64,000 bases of DNA from Notamacropus eugenii (taxonomy: Eukaryota; Chordata; Mammalia; Diprotodontia; Macropodidae): the NCBI RefSeq assembly GCF_028372415.1, contig NC_092873.1:357086128-357150127 (forward strand), given 5' to 3'. Positions within the stretch are counted from its first letter, which is position 1. Each line of letters opens with the position of its first letter. The notes below the pieces were generated by a model that worked only from the letters and a program-made list of their open reading frames with translations, was not told the DNA's origin and did not search any database. Below are positions 33,587 to 46,499 of the stretch, one piece after another. Made by a program: the position numbers and the translations under genes.

Positions 33587-35354
33587 GATCATAAATTAGG
33601 ATAGTCCTAAAACAAAAGATGAGATCTTTGAGAAAATAGCATATTTTTTAATACAAGAGCTCACTGAGCTCTTTTGCTTATAAAATCACTGCTGATCCTA
33701 GCACTGATAATTGTGTCTACAGAACAATAAGCCCATCATATTTTCCATATATAGAAGCGCAGTGGCAAAGTCTTCTGTGCACCCATGGAAACTGCAAATA
33801 TTAATTTATTGGTTGGCTAATTTCAGTCTTTCTAAGTTTCATGAAAATTCATGTGATAATGCTTTGCTACCATATAGGTGGTGATAATCATTAGGTAAAA
33901 ATTTAAAATACGGTGATTGTGTATTTCATGAAGATGTGTTTAACATTGATAACTAACACTTTCCCCCTTTTAAAAGTATATTTCTATGCCTTCCTGATGG
34001 ATTTTTGGACTACCAACCAGGCCTTAACCTTGTTCCTTTAGCAATACTACTCTGCACTCCTTTCTTTGCCATGCTGAGAAGCAGTGTTTTCAAAGGTCAT
34101 CAATTGTAAGTCTTGCTGCTTACAACTTCAGTTAGAAAGTGATCAGAGTTGGTGTTTTTGTGATTTATTATTGGTAGGGGCTGAATGTCCAACTTGCCTT
34201 TAGGGCATCTCCAGTTGGACATACCATTAGCTTCATAGATTCAACCAGCTCAGAGAATACTAAATTGATAGCTAGAAACCTGAGTTCAGATCTTGTCTGA
34301 TATCTAACAGCTGTGTAATCCTGGGGAAGCTACAAGCTCTGAGCTTCAGTATCCTCTTATAGAAAATGGTTACTTTTCGCTGCACAGAGATGTTATGAGT
34401 AAAGTGATTTAACTTAACAGTGACATAGAACTGTGGCGCATTATATTTCTCAAACTTGCTCCATTTCTGACTTTACTATTTCTGTCTGTGATGCCACAAT
34501 TCACACTCTTTTCTGTGTACATTGCAAAGTTTCATCAGTTCTACCTCTGTGACATGTCTTGGATCTCCCCTTCTCTGTACTTACTTGATTACCATTTTAG
34601 GTAAGCATGGGCCACCACGAAAAGCCTCTCTCCTCTTGTTATTATCTTTCTCCACATCTACCAATCCTACTTCCATACCACATCAATGACATTATTCTAA
34701 AGCACAGGTCTCATTATATTGCACCTCTGCTCATAAAACACCAGAAGTTTGCTACTTCTTTTTATGTCAATGTCAGTTCTTTTTGACATTTAAAACCCCT
34801 CAGAACCTGACTCCAGCTGAACAGTCCCCTTCCTGACCCACAAAATGTACCTTTTCTGTCGACTGTCCTCATATCTTGAATGTATTCCTTAATCACAGCT
34901 CTTAATCCCTAGTTTCTTTCAAAGCTCACCTGAAGTACCATATTCAATCTGAAGCCTTTTCTCTTTCCCCAAGCTACTATTGCCTTGCCTTCCTCACCCC
35001 GTCAAATAGCTTTCTATTTGTATATGTCTCTCCCTCAAGAGAATATAAGCTCCTTGAGGGTACGGCCTCTTTCATTTTTGTCTTTGTATTCTTAGCACCT
35101 AGCGCAAGTGCCTGGCATGTAGGAGTACTTAATAAATTCTTAATGTGTTTCAAAAAAAAAAACAAGAGAGTAAGGCTCAGTTATTTTCTTTCATCTCCCC
35201 CATCTTCCCTTCCATTGTAGAAGCTCTTTTGTCCCTTTTGTATGTGCCATAATTTGCTACATTCTACTTCTTCCTTTCTCTTATTCCTAGTACATTCCAT
35301 TCAGCAGTAAATTTTATTTTTTTATGTATTTTCCCTTCATATTCAGTTAATTCT

Positions 35355-35515
35355 GTGCCCTCTGTAAATACATTTTATATAACATACATGCATATTATAT
35401 GTACAATATATTTTTATATTTTATGTATATATATATACATATATGTACACACATGTACATATACATACACACCTGCATATACATTATGTGTGTGTGTATA
35501 TATATATATGTATAT
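35355..35515. repeat. TA/CA-rich simple sequence in HAL1 F 3' UTR
   Basis: TATATA, ACATACAC and TGTGTGTA runs between CTGTGCCCTCTG and CCCTCTAACTACCCTAATACTG. Confidence 0.8.
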
Positions 35516-35649
35516 TCCCTCTAACTACCCTAATACTGAATAAGATCTCATGAGTTACAAATAACATCTTTCCATCTTTCCATGTAGGAATGTAAAAAGT
35601 TCAGCTTTAATGAGCTCATTAAGGCTTCTCCTTGCTGCTTACTTTTTCA

Positions 35650-36698
35650 TAGTTCCCTTGATTATTGTATTTGAAAGTCAAATTTTCTATTCAGCTCTTG
35701 TCTTTTCAACAAGAACGCTTGAAAGTCCTCTATTTCATTGAAATTACATTAGATGTTTCTTGGTTTTAATCCTATGTCCTTTGACCTCTGGAATATATTC
35801 TAAGCCCTTTTATGTAAAAGCACTGATGTTATCCTGATTGTATTTCCACAATACTTGAATTGTTTCTTTCTAGCCACTTGCAATATTTTCTCCTTGACCT
35901 TGGAACTCTGGAATTTGGCTACAATATTCCTAGGAGTTTTCCTTTTGGTATCTCTTTCAGGAGGTGATTAGTTAATTCTTTCCATTTCTATTTTACCCTC
36001 TGGTTCTGCAATATCAGGGTAGTTGTTCTTGATAAATTCTTAGAAAATGATATCTAGGCTCTTTGGATCATGGTTTTCAGGTAGACCAATAATTTTTAAA
36101 TGATCTCTCCTGGATCTATTTTCCAGGTTAGTTGTTTTTCCAATGAGATTTCACATTGTCTTCTATTTTTTTCATTCCTTTGATTTTGTTTTATAATTTC
36201 TTGTTTTCTCAAAAAGTTATTAACCTCCCTCTGCTCCATTATAATTTTTAAAGAACTACTTGATTCACTGAGCTTTTGAACCTCCCTTTCCATTTGACTA
36301 ATTCTGCTTCTCAAAGTATTCTTCTCCTCATTGGCGTTTTAGACCTCTTTTGCCATTTGGGTTAGTCTATTTTTGAAGGAATTATTTTCTTCAGCTTTTT
36401 TTTGGGTCTCCTTTATCAAGCTGTTGACTCACTTTTCATGATTTTCTTGCATTGCTCTCCTTTCTGTTCCCAATTTTTCCTTCACTTCTCTTACTTGATT
36501 TTCAAAATCCTTTTTGAGTTCTTCCATGGCTTGAGACCATTGCATATTTTTGAAGGTTTTGATTGTAGAAGCTTTGACCTTTATGTCTTCCTCTGATGGT
36601 GTGCTCTGTTCTTCCTCATTTGAAAAGATGGAAGAAAATATCTTTTCACCAAAAAAGTAACCTTCTATATTCTTATTTTTTTTCCATTTTTGGGACAT
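35650..36698 (-). pseudogene. HAL1 F ORF1
   Basis: ATG at 36698 (MSQKWKKNKNIEGYFFGEKI), open to 36429 through the N-terminal region (QWSQAMEELKKDFENQVREV). The coiled coil is at 36314-36096 (EREVQKLSESSSSLKIIMEQ). The C-terminal domain is heavily broken down to about 35650. Non-functional. Confidence 0.7.
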
Positions 36699-37587
36699 TT
36701 TCCCAGCCAATTACTTGACTTTCGAGTTTTTTGTCAAGTGAAGGGTATGCTCTAGGGACCTGTAAGTTCTCAGTTCCTCCAAGGTGGCACAATGAAGTTT
36801 ACTCCTCTCCTGGCCTGTGCTCTGGTCTGGGAGCAAACACAAACACTCTTTTCTGTCCAGGATCTGTGAGTAGAATTCTTTCTCCAGAGCCTCCACCAGG
36901 CCAGTGTTCCTCCTCACCACAGGACTGCCACTCAGGACTGAGACCCAGATCGGTAACTTGATTCCTCCAAGATGTTTAGGCCAAGGGCTCCAAAAGTGGA
37001 TGCTTCTGCCCCAGTAGCTGCTGCAGCCCTGGGGCCAGGGCTAGAGCCATTCCACACACCCTTCTCATCCAGGTGAAAGAGCTTTCTCACTGACCTTTGA
37101 AGCTGTCTTTGGCATTTGTGGTTTGAGAAATCTGGGAATCACAGCTGCTACCCATGATTCCATGCCTTGAAGCCTGCTCCAGTCCTGTCCTTGCCACTTG
37201 GCCCAGGCTAGGCTGTGTTCCACTCCTAACCCTGTGCAATAGACCTTGTCTGTCAAACTTCCAGGCTGTCTTGGGCTAGAAATCTCTTTCACTCTGTCAT
37301 TTTGTGGCTTCTGCTTCTCTAGATTTTGTTCAGGGTCATTTTTCATGGATATTTTATGGGCTATGAGGGTAGAGCTAGAGCAGGTCCATCTTTTTATTCC
37401 ACCATCTTGACTCTGCTCCCCCATGATTGTCTTTTATCATTCTCATTTCTCTTCCCAGTTTTGCCTCTAACTATCTTACCTGATTTTCAAAATCCTTTTT
37501 GAGCTCCTCCATGGTCTATGACCAATTCATATTCCTCTTGGAGTGTTTTGATGTAGGAACTTTGCCTCTCTGGTTGTATGCCCTGGT

Positions 37588-37639
37588 TGTATGTATGTAT
37601 GTATGTATGTATGTATGTATGTATGTATGTATGTATGTT
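37588..37639. repeat. (TATG)n microsatellite inside HAL1 E ORF1
   Basis: 13 TATG units within the N-terminal coding region of ORF1 (minus strand reads HTYIHTYIHTYI). HAL1 A has GCATACAACCAGAG here, a likely seed. Confidence 0.9.
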
Positions 37640-38927
37640 CTTTCTTGTCACCAAAGTAAGATTCTGTAGTCTGAATTCTTTTACAATATTTACTCACCTT
37701 CCCAACCAAACACTTGACTTTCTAAATCTTGGTAAAGGTAGAACTCTGCATCCAGTCAGGGTGGGAGTAACAAGGTGGGTGTGGGTGTACTCTCCCAGGT
37801 TTCAGGGATTTTTTTGTCAGCTGCTTGATCCCTCACTGTTTGGGGGCACAGAGCTCTGGAAGCAGCCTCTGCCACTGATGTTGCTGCTGTCACTTCTGCC
37901 AGTTGTCAACACCACCCTCTCCCACTTCCCCAGAACTGGGGTAGGACCTGACCAGACCATGCACTCCTCCTTCACCCAGGTTTCACAGAGTTCTCCTTCT
38001 GACCTTTTTTTGTGCTTATGGGTTCAGAAGTCTGGAAACTACCACAGCTGAGAACAATTCAGTCCCCTGATGCCTGCTCTGACCCATCTGTGCTGGTGTG
38101 GCCCCCTCCAGACTGTGTACCACTCTCAGTCTGGTGTAAAATGCCCTTTTTGTCTACTTTCCAGGTTGCTTTGGGCTGGAGATTTGTTTCACTCTGTCAT
38201 TTTCTGGGTTCTGTAGCTCTTGAATTTGTTTACAGTAATTTTTTATAAGTATTTGAAGGGCTTTGAAGCAGAGATTAGGGACGTCCCTATTTTCACTCTG
38301 CCATCTTGGCTCTGCCCTTTCACTTCCAGGAATTTTTATTGCATTTGTTTCTCATTACTATTTTTGTTTCCTTTGTGGTTTTGTTTGTAGCTGTTTTCAT
38401 GTTGTCTTCTTCTGAGCTGATTTTCCTTGCTATTCTAGTAACTTTTTATTGTCAAGTTCTTCTTCCTGTTTTTGCTTGCTTATTTTTCCAAACTATTTCT
38501 TTTTTTTTTGTGATTAAAGCATTATGTATTTTTTATTTTTTTAAATTTTATTTTATTATTATTATTTTTAATGTTTTACAATCACTGCCATGAAATTAAG
38601 ATTTTATCCCCCCCTCACCTACTCCCTATTGCCCCGCTCCCTCCCCACAACCGCATACAATTCTGTATAGGTTCTACATTTACTTTCCTACTGAGTACAT
38701 TTTCACTATAGTCATGCTATGTAGTCGAATTAAAATAAATGGAAAAAATTATATAACAAATCAAAACATGATACACAAAAACACACACACACAAACATTC
38801 TGCGAATGACTTCCATATTTCTTTTTCTGAGTGTGGAAGGCATTTTGCCTTGGAAAACCACCACTGGGATTTTTTTTTAATAACTTCTTGCGTTATTACA
38901 AAATTCCAAGTCTACCAGAAAAAAACT

Positions 38928-41900
38928 CTAGCACACTGTGGTCGTTGCTGTGCACAAAGTTCTCCTGGTTCTGCTCCTTTCACTCAGCATCAGGTCATAT
39001 AAGTCCTTCCAGGCCTCTCTGAAGTCTTCTTGTTCATCATTTCTTATGGCACAATAGTACTCCAATACATTTATATACCATAATTTATTCAGCCATTCCC
39101 CAATTGATGAGCATCCCCTTGACTTCCAGTTTTTGGCAACTACAAAGAGTGTTGCTATAAATATTTTTATACATGTGGGACCCTTTCCTATTTTTATGAT
39201 CTCTTGGGGATACAGTCCTAGTAGAGATATTGTTGGGTCAAAGGCTGTGCACATTTTTGTAGCCCTTTAGGCACAGTTCCAAATTGCTCTCCAGAATGGT
39301 TGGATGAGCTCGCAGCTCCACCAACAATGAATTCGTGTTCCAACTCTCCCACATCCTCTCCAGAATTTATCATTTTCTTTTTCTGTCATGTTTGCCAATC
39401 TTATAGGTGTGATGTGGTACCTCAGAGTTGTTTTGATTTGCATCTCTCTAATCAAAAGTGATTTAGAGCATTTTTTCATAAGATTATAGATATCTTTAAT
39501 TTCTTCTTCTGAAAATTGCCTGTTCATATCCTTTGACCATTTATCAATTGGAGAATGACTTGTATGATTATACATTTGAGTCAGTTCTCTATATATTTTA
39601 GAAATGAGGCCTTTATCCCCAAGCTTAGCTGTAAAAACTCTTTCCCAATTTACTACATCTCTATGAATTTTGGTTGCATTGGGTTTGGTTGTGCAAAAAC
39701 TTCTCAGTTTAATGTAATCAAAATTATCCATTTTGCATTTCATAATGCTTTCTATCTCTTCTTTAGTAAAAAATTCTTCCCTTCTCCATAAATCTGATAA
39801 ATACACTATTCCTTGCTTCTCCAATTTATTCATGGTATCAATCTTTATACCTAAATCATGTACCCATTTGGATGTTATTCTTGTGTACAGTGTCAGGCAT
39901 GGGTCTATGCCTAATTTCCGCCACATTGTTATCCAGTTTTCCCAGCAATTTTTGTCAAACAATGAGTTCTTATCCCAGAAGCTGGGGTCCTGGGGTTTAT
40001 CAAACAGGAGGTTGCTATATTCCTTGCCTACTGTGTCTTGAGTGCCAAGTCTATTCCACTTGTCTATCTCTCTGTTTCTTAGCCAATACCAAGTGGTTTT
40101 GATAATTGCTGCTTTATAGTACAATTTGAGGTCTGGTAGCGCTAGGTCACCTTCCCAAGCATTTCTTTTCATTAGTCCCTTTGATATTCTGGACCTTTTG
40201 TTCTTCCAAATGAATTTTGATATTATTTTATCCAGCTCTGGAAAATAACTATCTGATGGTTTAATTGGTATGGCACTAAATAGGTAAAATAATTTAGGCA
40301 GAATTGTCATTTTTATTATATTAGCATGGCCTACCCATGTGCAACTGATGTTTTTCCACTTACTTAAATCTAACTTTATTTGTGCAAAAAGTGTCTTGTA
40401 ATTGTGTTCATATAATCCCTGGGTTTGTTCTGGCAGGTAAAATCCTAAGTGTTTTATATTGTCTACCCTAGCTTTAAATGGGATTTCTCTTTCTATCTCT
40501 TGCTGTTGGACTTCATTGCTTATATATAGGAATGCAGAAGATTTGTGTGGGTTTATTTTGTAACCTGCAACTTTGCCAAAGTTGTTTATTATTTCAAGTA
40601 GTTTTTTACTTGAATCTCTGGGATTCTCTAAGTAAATCATCATATCATCTGCAAAGAGTGATAACTTAATTTCTTCTTTGGCTATTCTTATTCCTTCAAT
40701 ATCTTTACCTGGTCTAATTGCTACAGCTAACATTTCTAGTACCATATTGAACAATAGTGGTGAAAATGGACATCCTTGTTTCACCCCTGATGTTATTGGG
40801 AATTCATCTAGCTTATTCCCCATTGCATATGATGCTTGCTGAAGGATTTAGATAGATACTGATTATTATTTTATGGAAAGTTCCCTTTATTCCTATATTC
40901 TCCAGTGTTTTTAATAGGAATGGGTGTTGTATTTTGTCAGAAGCTTTTTCTGCATCTATTGAGATAATCTTGTGGGTTTTGTTAACTGTGTTGTTGATGT
41001 GATCGATAATGCTAATAGTTTTCCTAATATTGAACCAGCCCTGCATTCCTGGTATGAATCCTACCTGAACATAATGTGTTAATCTCGTGATAAGATGGTG
41101 TATTCGTTTTGCTACAATCTTATTTAAAATTTTTGCATCTATATTCATTAGGGAAATTGGTCTATAATTTTCTTTCTCTGTTTTGTCTCTTCCTGGTTTG
41201 GGTATCAAAACCATATTTGTATCATAGAAAGAATTTGGGAGGACTCCTTCTTCCCCAATTTTCAAAAATAGTCTATATAGTATTGGAATTAACTGTTCTT
41301 TAAATGTTTCATAGAATTCCCTTGTGAATCCATGTGGCCCTGGAGATTTTTTCCTAGGGAGTTCATTGATGGCTTGTTCAATTTCTTTTTCTGAGATGGG
41401 GTTGTTTAAGTATTCAACTTCCTCTACTGTTAATCTGGGCAATTTGTATTTTTTAAAATATTCATCCATCTCGTTTAGATTATCGAATTTGTGGGCATAA
41501 AGTTGGGCAAAGTAGTTTCTCATTATTATTTTAATTTCCTCCTCACTGGAGGTGAGTTCACCCATTTCATTTTTAATATTAGTAATTTGATTTTCTTCTT
41601 TCTTTTTTTTAATCATATTGACCAAAGGTTTATCAATTTTATTAGTTTTTTCATAAAACCAACTATTGGTTTTATTTATTAATTCAATAGTTTTCTTAAT
41701 TTCAATTTTATTAATCTCTCCTTTGGTTTTCGGTATTTCTAATTTGGTATTTACTTGGGGATTTTCAATTTGTTCTTTTTCTAGCTTTTTCAACTGCAAG
41801 CCCAAGTCACTGATCTCCTCTTTCTCTATTTTATTTCTGTAGACATTCAAAGATATAAAACTTCCCCTAAGAACTGCTTTTGCAGTATCCCATAAGATTT

Positions 41901-42749
41901 GGTATGTTGTCTCATTATTGTCATTCTCTTGAATGAAATTGTTGATTGTTTCTATGATTTCTTGTTTAACCCAATCTTTCTTTAGGATTAGATTATTTAG
42001 TTTCCAATTTATTTTTGGTTTATCTTTCCATGGCCTTTTATTACATGTAGTTTTTATTGCATTATTATCTGAGAAGGATGCATTGATTATCTCTACCTTT
42101 CTGCACTGGATTGTGAGATTTTTATGTCCTAGTACATGGTCAATTTTTGTAAATGTTCCATGTACCGCTGAGAAAAAGGTATATTCCTTTCTATTTCCAT
42201 TCAATTTTCTCCAAAGATCTATCATATCTACCTTATCCAGAGTTTTATTTACCTCCTTAACCTCTTTCTTGTTTATTTTGAGGTTAGATTTATCGAGTTC
42301 AGAGAGGGGGACGTTGAGGTTCCCCCTAGTACAGTTTTGCTGTCAACTTCTTCCTTCAACTCCCCCAACCTCTCCTCTAAGAATCTGGATGCTATGCCAC
42401 TTGGAGCATACATGTTTAGTAATGATATTGCTTCATTGTCTATGGTGCCTTTTAGCAGGATATAGTTTCCATCCTTATCCCTTTTGATTAGATCTATTTC
42501 TGCTTTTGCTTTGTCTGAGATTAGGATTGCTACTCCTGCCTTTCTTACATGAGCTGAAGCACAATATGTTCTGCTCCATCCTTTGACCTTTATCCTATGT
42601 GTATCCCCCCGTTTCAAATGTGTTTCTTGTAAGCAGCGTATTGTTGGATTATGGCTTTTAATCCATTCTGCTATCTGTCTCCGTTTTATGGGAGAATTCA
42701 TTCCATTCACATTCACAGTTATGATTACAATCTGTGTATTTCCCTCCAT
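38928..42749 (-). pseudogene. L1 ORF2 (endonuclease and reverse transcriptase), nearly intact
   Basis: Encodes the L1 retrotransposition enzyme. Start MEGNTQIVIITVNVNG at 42749. Endonuclease residues visible: N of NVNGMNS, E of CLQETHLKRGD, NMYAPSG. The GGD.N block is destroyed by a small deletion near 42316. The second segment (to 40813) runs [18 protein letters not shown], then the RT motifs [38 protein letters not shown] and [10 protein letters not shown] (usually AEKAFDKI). A one-base insertion near 40815 shifts into the third segment with GVKQGCPFSPLLFNMVLEML and FADDMMIYLENP (catalytic FADD intact), through [15 protein letters not shown] C-terminal sequence to a TAA at 39267-39269. The last segment, DPTISLLGLYPQEI to the stop at 38928, is in the same frame. 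Confidence 0.85.
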
Positions 42750-43329
42750 CCTCTTTCCCACCATTTGTGCTTTTAGCTCTCCCGTCTCCCTTCCCCTCCT
42801 CAATAGTATTCACTTTTCACCCCCTCCTCCTGCAGCCTTCCCCTCCTTCCTTTAGCCCCCTTCCCTTTTACTTCCTTTTACTTCTATTGCTTCTTCCCTC
42901 CCTTTTAGCCTCCCTACCCTTTCTTTCTCCTTCCCCTCCTACTACCTATAGAGATAGTTAGGATTATCTACTTAAGTTTATTGTTCCCTCCTTTAAATAA
43001 ATCTGATGAGAGTACCTCTCAAACAATGCTCATCTCCCTCCCCTCCTTCCCTCTACTATAATTTTGTACTTCTTCCTGTGATGTAATTTGCCATTTTCTG
43101 CTTCCTCCTTTTCACACCTCCTATTACAATCCCTTCTCATACTTAAACCGCATTTTTGACATGACATCATTTACTTTATACCCGTTCCCTCTATGTATAT
43201 CCCTTTTTATCATAAGAGCTGCACATTTCTCAAGATTTACAGGTATCATCTTCCCTTATAGGGAGGTAAACAGTTTGCCCTAATTGAGTAACAAGTTTTT
43301 GTTTTTGTTTTTCTCCCCTGTTTACCTTT

Positions 43330-44511
43330 TTATGATTCTCTTGAGACCTGCATTTGAAGATCGAATTGTCTATTGAGTTCTAGCGTTTTGGTCAGGAAGC
43401 TCTGGAAATCCCTTATTTCGTTGAATGACTTTCTCCTTGCCTGAAATGTTATGCTGAACTTTGCTGGGTAGTTGATCCTTGGTTGAAGTCCCAACTCCTT
43501 TGCCTTACGGAATATTGGGTTCCAATTCTTTCGATCTTTTAATGTAGAAGCTGCAAGGTCCTGTGTGATCCTGACTGTATGTCGTTAATATTTGAATTGT
43601 TTCTTTCTGGCTGCTTGTAGTATTTTCTCCTTCACTTGATAGCTCTGGAATTTGGCAACGATATTTCTTGGGGTTTTGAGTTTGGGATCCCTTTCGGGAG
43701 GGGAATGGTGGATTCTTTTGATGTCTATTTTGCCCTCTGAATCTAGCACTTCTGGGCAGTTTTCCTTGATGATTTCCTGGAAGATATTGTCCACACTCTT
43801 TTCTTCATCATGGGTTTCTGGCAGGCCAATAATTCTTAAATTTTCTCTTCTGGATCTATTTTCCAGGTCAGTTGTTTTTCCAATTAAATAGTTTACCTTT
43901 TCTTCTATCTTTTCATTCTTTAGATTTTGTTTGACTGATTCTTGCTGCCTCATTGAGTCATTAGTTTCTACTTGCCCAATTCTAATCTTTATCATATTGT
44001 TTTCTTCAGTTAACTTTTGCATCTCCTTTTTCATCTGACCAATTTTTCCCTTTAAGTAGCTATTTTCTCCAGTTAATTTTTGTACTTCCTTTTTCATTCG
44101 ACCAATTTTCCCAGTTAGATTTTGGGTTTCCTTTTCCATTTGACCAATTTTCCCAGTTAGGTTTTGGGTTTCCTTTTCTGTTTGATCAACTCTTCCTTTT
44201 AGGGAATTATTTTCTCCAGTTAATTTTTGAACTTCCTTTTCCATTTATTCAATTTTCCTTTTCAAAGTGATGTTCTCATCAGTGAATTCTTTTTTCATAA
44301 TTTTAAAATCATTGGCCAGTTTTTCTTCTATTTCCTTCTTCAGCTGTTCCAGGAGAGCTGCTCATGCTTGTGAGAAGTTCATAGTCCCTTCTGAAGTTTC
44401 AGATGCAAGTACGGTCTCAGCTCTGACCTCTTTGGTGTTTGTGTTTTGGTCCTTATCCCCATAGAAAGATTCTATGGTTTTTTAACCCTTCATCTGCCTT
44501 TTCCTGTTCAT
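43330..44511 (-). pseudogene. L1 ORF1 (ORF1p RNA-binding protein) with expanded coiled coil
   Basis: 393 codons from the ATG at 44511 to the TAA at 43330. A stop occurs at codon 10, another near 44360, and one just before 44244. Then a long open part (44244-43585) holds a repetitive coiled coil (MEKEVQKLTGENNSLKG, TEKETQNLTGKIGQ, MEKETQNLTGKIGR, MKKEVQKLTGENSYLKG), then the RRM (DLENRSRRENLRIIGLPETH) and the start of the C-terminal domain (KEKILQAARKKQFKY). A TAA at 43585 precedes RHTVRITQDLAAS. ORF1p forms trimers on L1 RNA. This copy cannot make a complete protein. Confidence 0.8.
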
Positions 44512-46239
44512 GATGTTGACTGAGTATTGTAGCTTCTGGTTCTTTCAGTTAGAAGCTACAGAACTTTGTGTTGAGCTGATGTGTGAAAAAGCTAAAAGCA
44601 GGTTTTGTTTCCCGGATCAACCCTGGGGTTGGCTTGCTAAGTGTGTGGGAGGAGTGGTCTGGTCACAGGAGACCTCCTCAGCTGAACTGAGGCAAAGGCA
44701 AGCTCAGGAGATGGTGATCCCAGCTGCCCTATTGTCTTCCCATTTTCCCTGGAGTGCTGAGGCACGCCTAGATGCTAATGCATGTTCCCACCCCTCCTGG
44801 GGCTCCTCTCCTGGCACTGAGGCTTGCCTGGGTCCTAGTGCGAGTTTTCTCTGCCCTGGGTCCTCTGTCCTTCTGGTTTGCTTCCGCCACAGTAGGAAGA
44901 ATCCCCCTTAGCTATTTTCCTAGCCTTTGGTGTTATGAGACTTTTGGCCTGTTCTGCTGTTCCTGCTGATCAAGGATTTTTCTGGGGAAATATTTTATGG
45001 TTCTTTCATGGTCATCAAGGGGGGAGGAGAGAGCATTTACTGATCACTCTTCCATCCTGGCTCCCTGAAGTTCAAGTATGTGACTTATGGAAGTTTAATC
45101 TTCAGGCTGAAGGTCTCAGGAGCTGCTGCGCTGATATCTGGCACTCAGCGGCTCTCGCTGGCTCGGTTTGGCTTGTCTCCTGTTCCACCATTTCCGCCCG
45201 CAGCTCTCAGGTTTCTCGGGTCCCTTCTGCTCTGCTGCACTGACCATGCTGTGCTGTGAGCTGGGGGCTCACCCCCGTGGAACAGATCCTTCCCGTGGAC
45301 CTTCCAGTCTAACCTGGGCTCTGAATCCATCACAGTCTGTCTCCCACTGGATTCTACACCTCCAAAATTTAGTCAGATTCTCCTTTCAGAGGTATCCAAA
45401 GGAGTTTGTCCAAGAGCTTAGGTGAGTCGTTGCTCTCACTCCACCATCTTGGCTCCACCTCTTCCAGACTATTTCTTGTTTGAATTTTATGTTAAAGTTG
45501 GTATCTGCCCACCTCATGGTGGGGAGGCACTCTTTCAAGATTTAGGCTATTTCATTCTGCTATTTTCTGAGCTAGCTTGGAAGACTGCAAGTTTTTAGTG
45601 CTTCCAAAGTGATGTGATCTGGGAAGAGATATAATCACTGCTCTCTTGAACAGTGCTATGTTCTTTACCCACACAGAGCTCCTGAACTCCTATAGCCACA
45701 AGCACCAAAATTCCTCTTTGCCTTGAAATTGATATGAGGGTCTCTGTTACCCTGTGACTGATTACAATCACTCCTCTCTGTTCTGAAACTGCAACACAGA
45801 ACTATATAATGGCAAGATGCTTACCAAGCAATGGTAGACCCGCATCCAGTGCCAGTAATTGGTCCCCTGTAATCACTTTCTGAACAGAATCTGATCTAAG
45901 TCTCTAAGCTGAAAATTCTTGAAGGTGTTGCTACTATTGTTGCATTGTACTACAAGGCCCACCTCTCATGCTGCTGTCACGTGTGTGCCAGGCTGATCAT
46001 TACTCTGGTGTCACAGACTTTCCTGCTAAGTCCCAAGTTGTCTTAGATTGGAAAAAATGTCTCATCATGACATTTATTCATTCTGTTCCTTTTTATTACA
46101 GATCTGGACAACCTGAGAATATGCTAAATGAGGAGATACTGCTCTGGTAAATTCGATTTATTCATCTTAGCATGCATTTCTGTGTTACAAATTGTTGCAG
46201 AAAGGTGCACAATTAGAAATCAAATCTGAAGGTGGCAAT

Positions 46240-46440
46240 AATGAAATAAATTATTAGCATTCACATAATGCTTTAAAGTTTCTAAAGAATTTTACATATG
46301 CTAACTGTTTGATCCTCTAGGGTTTAATTGACTTACCCACTGTTACATAACTAAAATGCATCTGATGTAAAATAAAAACTCATGTCTTCCTGACTTCAAG
46401 TCCAGGAGTTTGCCCCTTGAATCACCTAGCTGTCTCTATT
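46240..46440 (+). repeat. CORE-SINE (MAR/MON-type), old
   Basis: Pattern TAGCATTCACATAATGCTTTAAAG, GAATTTTACATATGCTAACTG, then CTCATGTCTTCCTGACTTCAAGTCCAGG and ACCTAGCTGTCT, the classic marsupial/monotreme CORE-SINE layout. Diverged. Confidence 0.65.
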
Positions 46441-46499
46441 AGCCATGGAATAAAGATATGCACTATCACCATGACTATATTGGTTCTGTCCTTCCAGAA

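Larger units (their letters stand above)
38501..45461 (-). mobile_element. full-length L1 element (K), 6.96 kb
   Basis: Target repeats TTCCAAACTATTTCTT (38485-38500) and TTCCAGACTATTTCTT (45462-45477), 15 of 16 the same. On the minus strand: 5' end GAGGTGGAGCCAAGATGGTGG at 45461, 5' UTR to about 44512, ORF1 44511-43330, inter-ORF spacer 43329-42750, ORF2 42749-38928, 3' UTR to 38501 with an A-rich end. It is the only L1 here with nearly all of both ORFs, and is disabled by a handful of lesions. Confidence 0.85.

Noticed and set aside
41933-42487. 184-codon hydrophobic frame on the plus strand
   Set aside because: It is antisense to L1 ORF2. The hydrophobic look comes from reading A-rich L1 sequence backwards.
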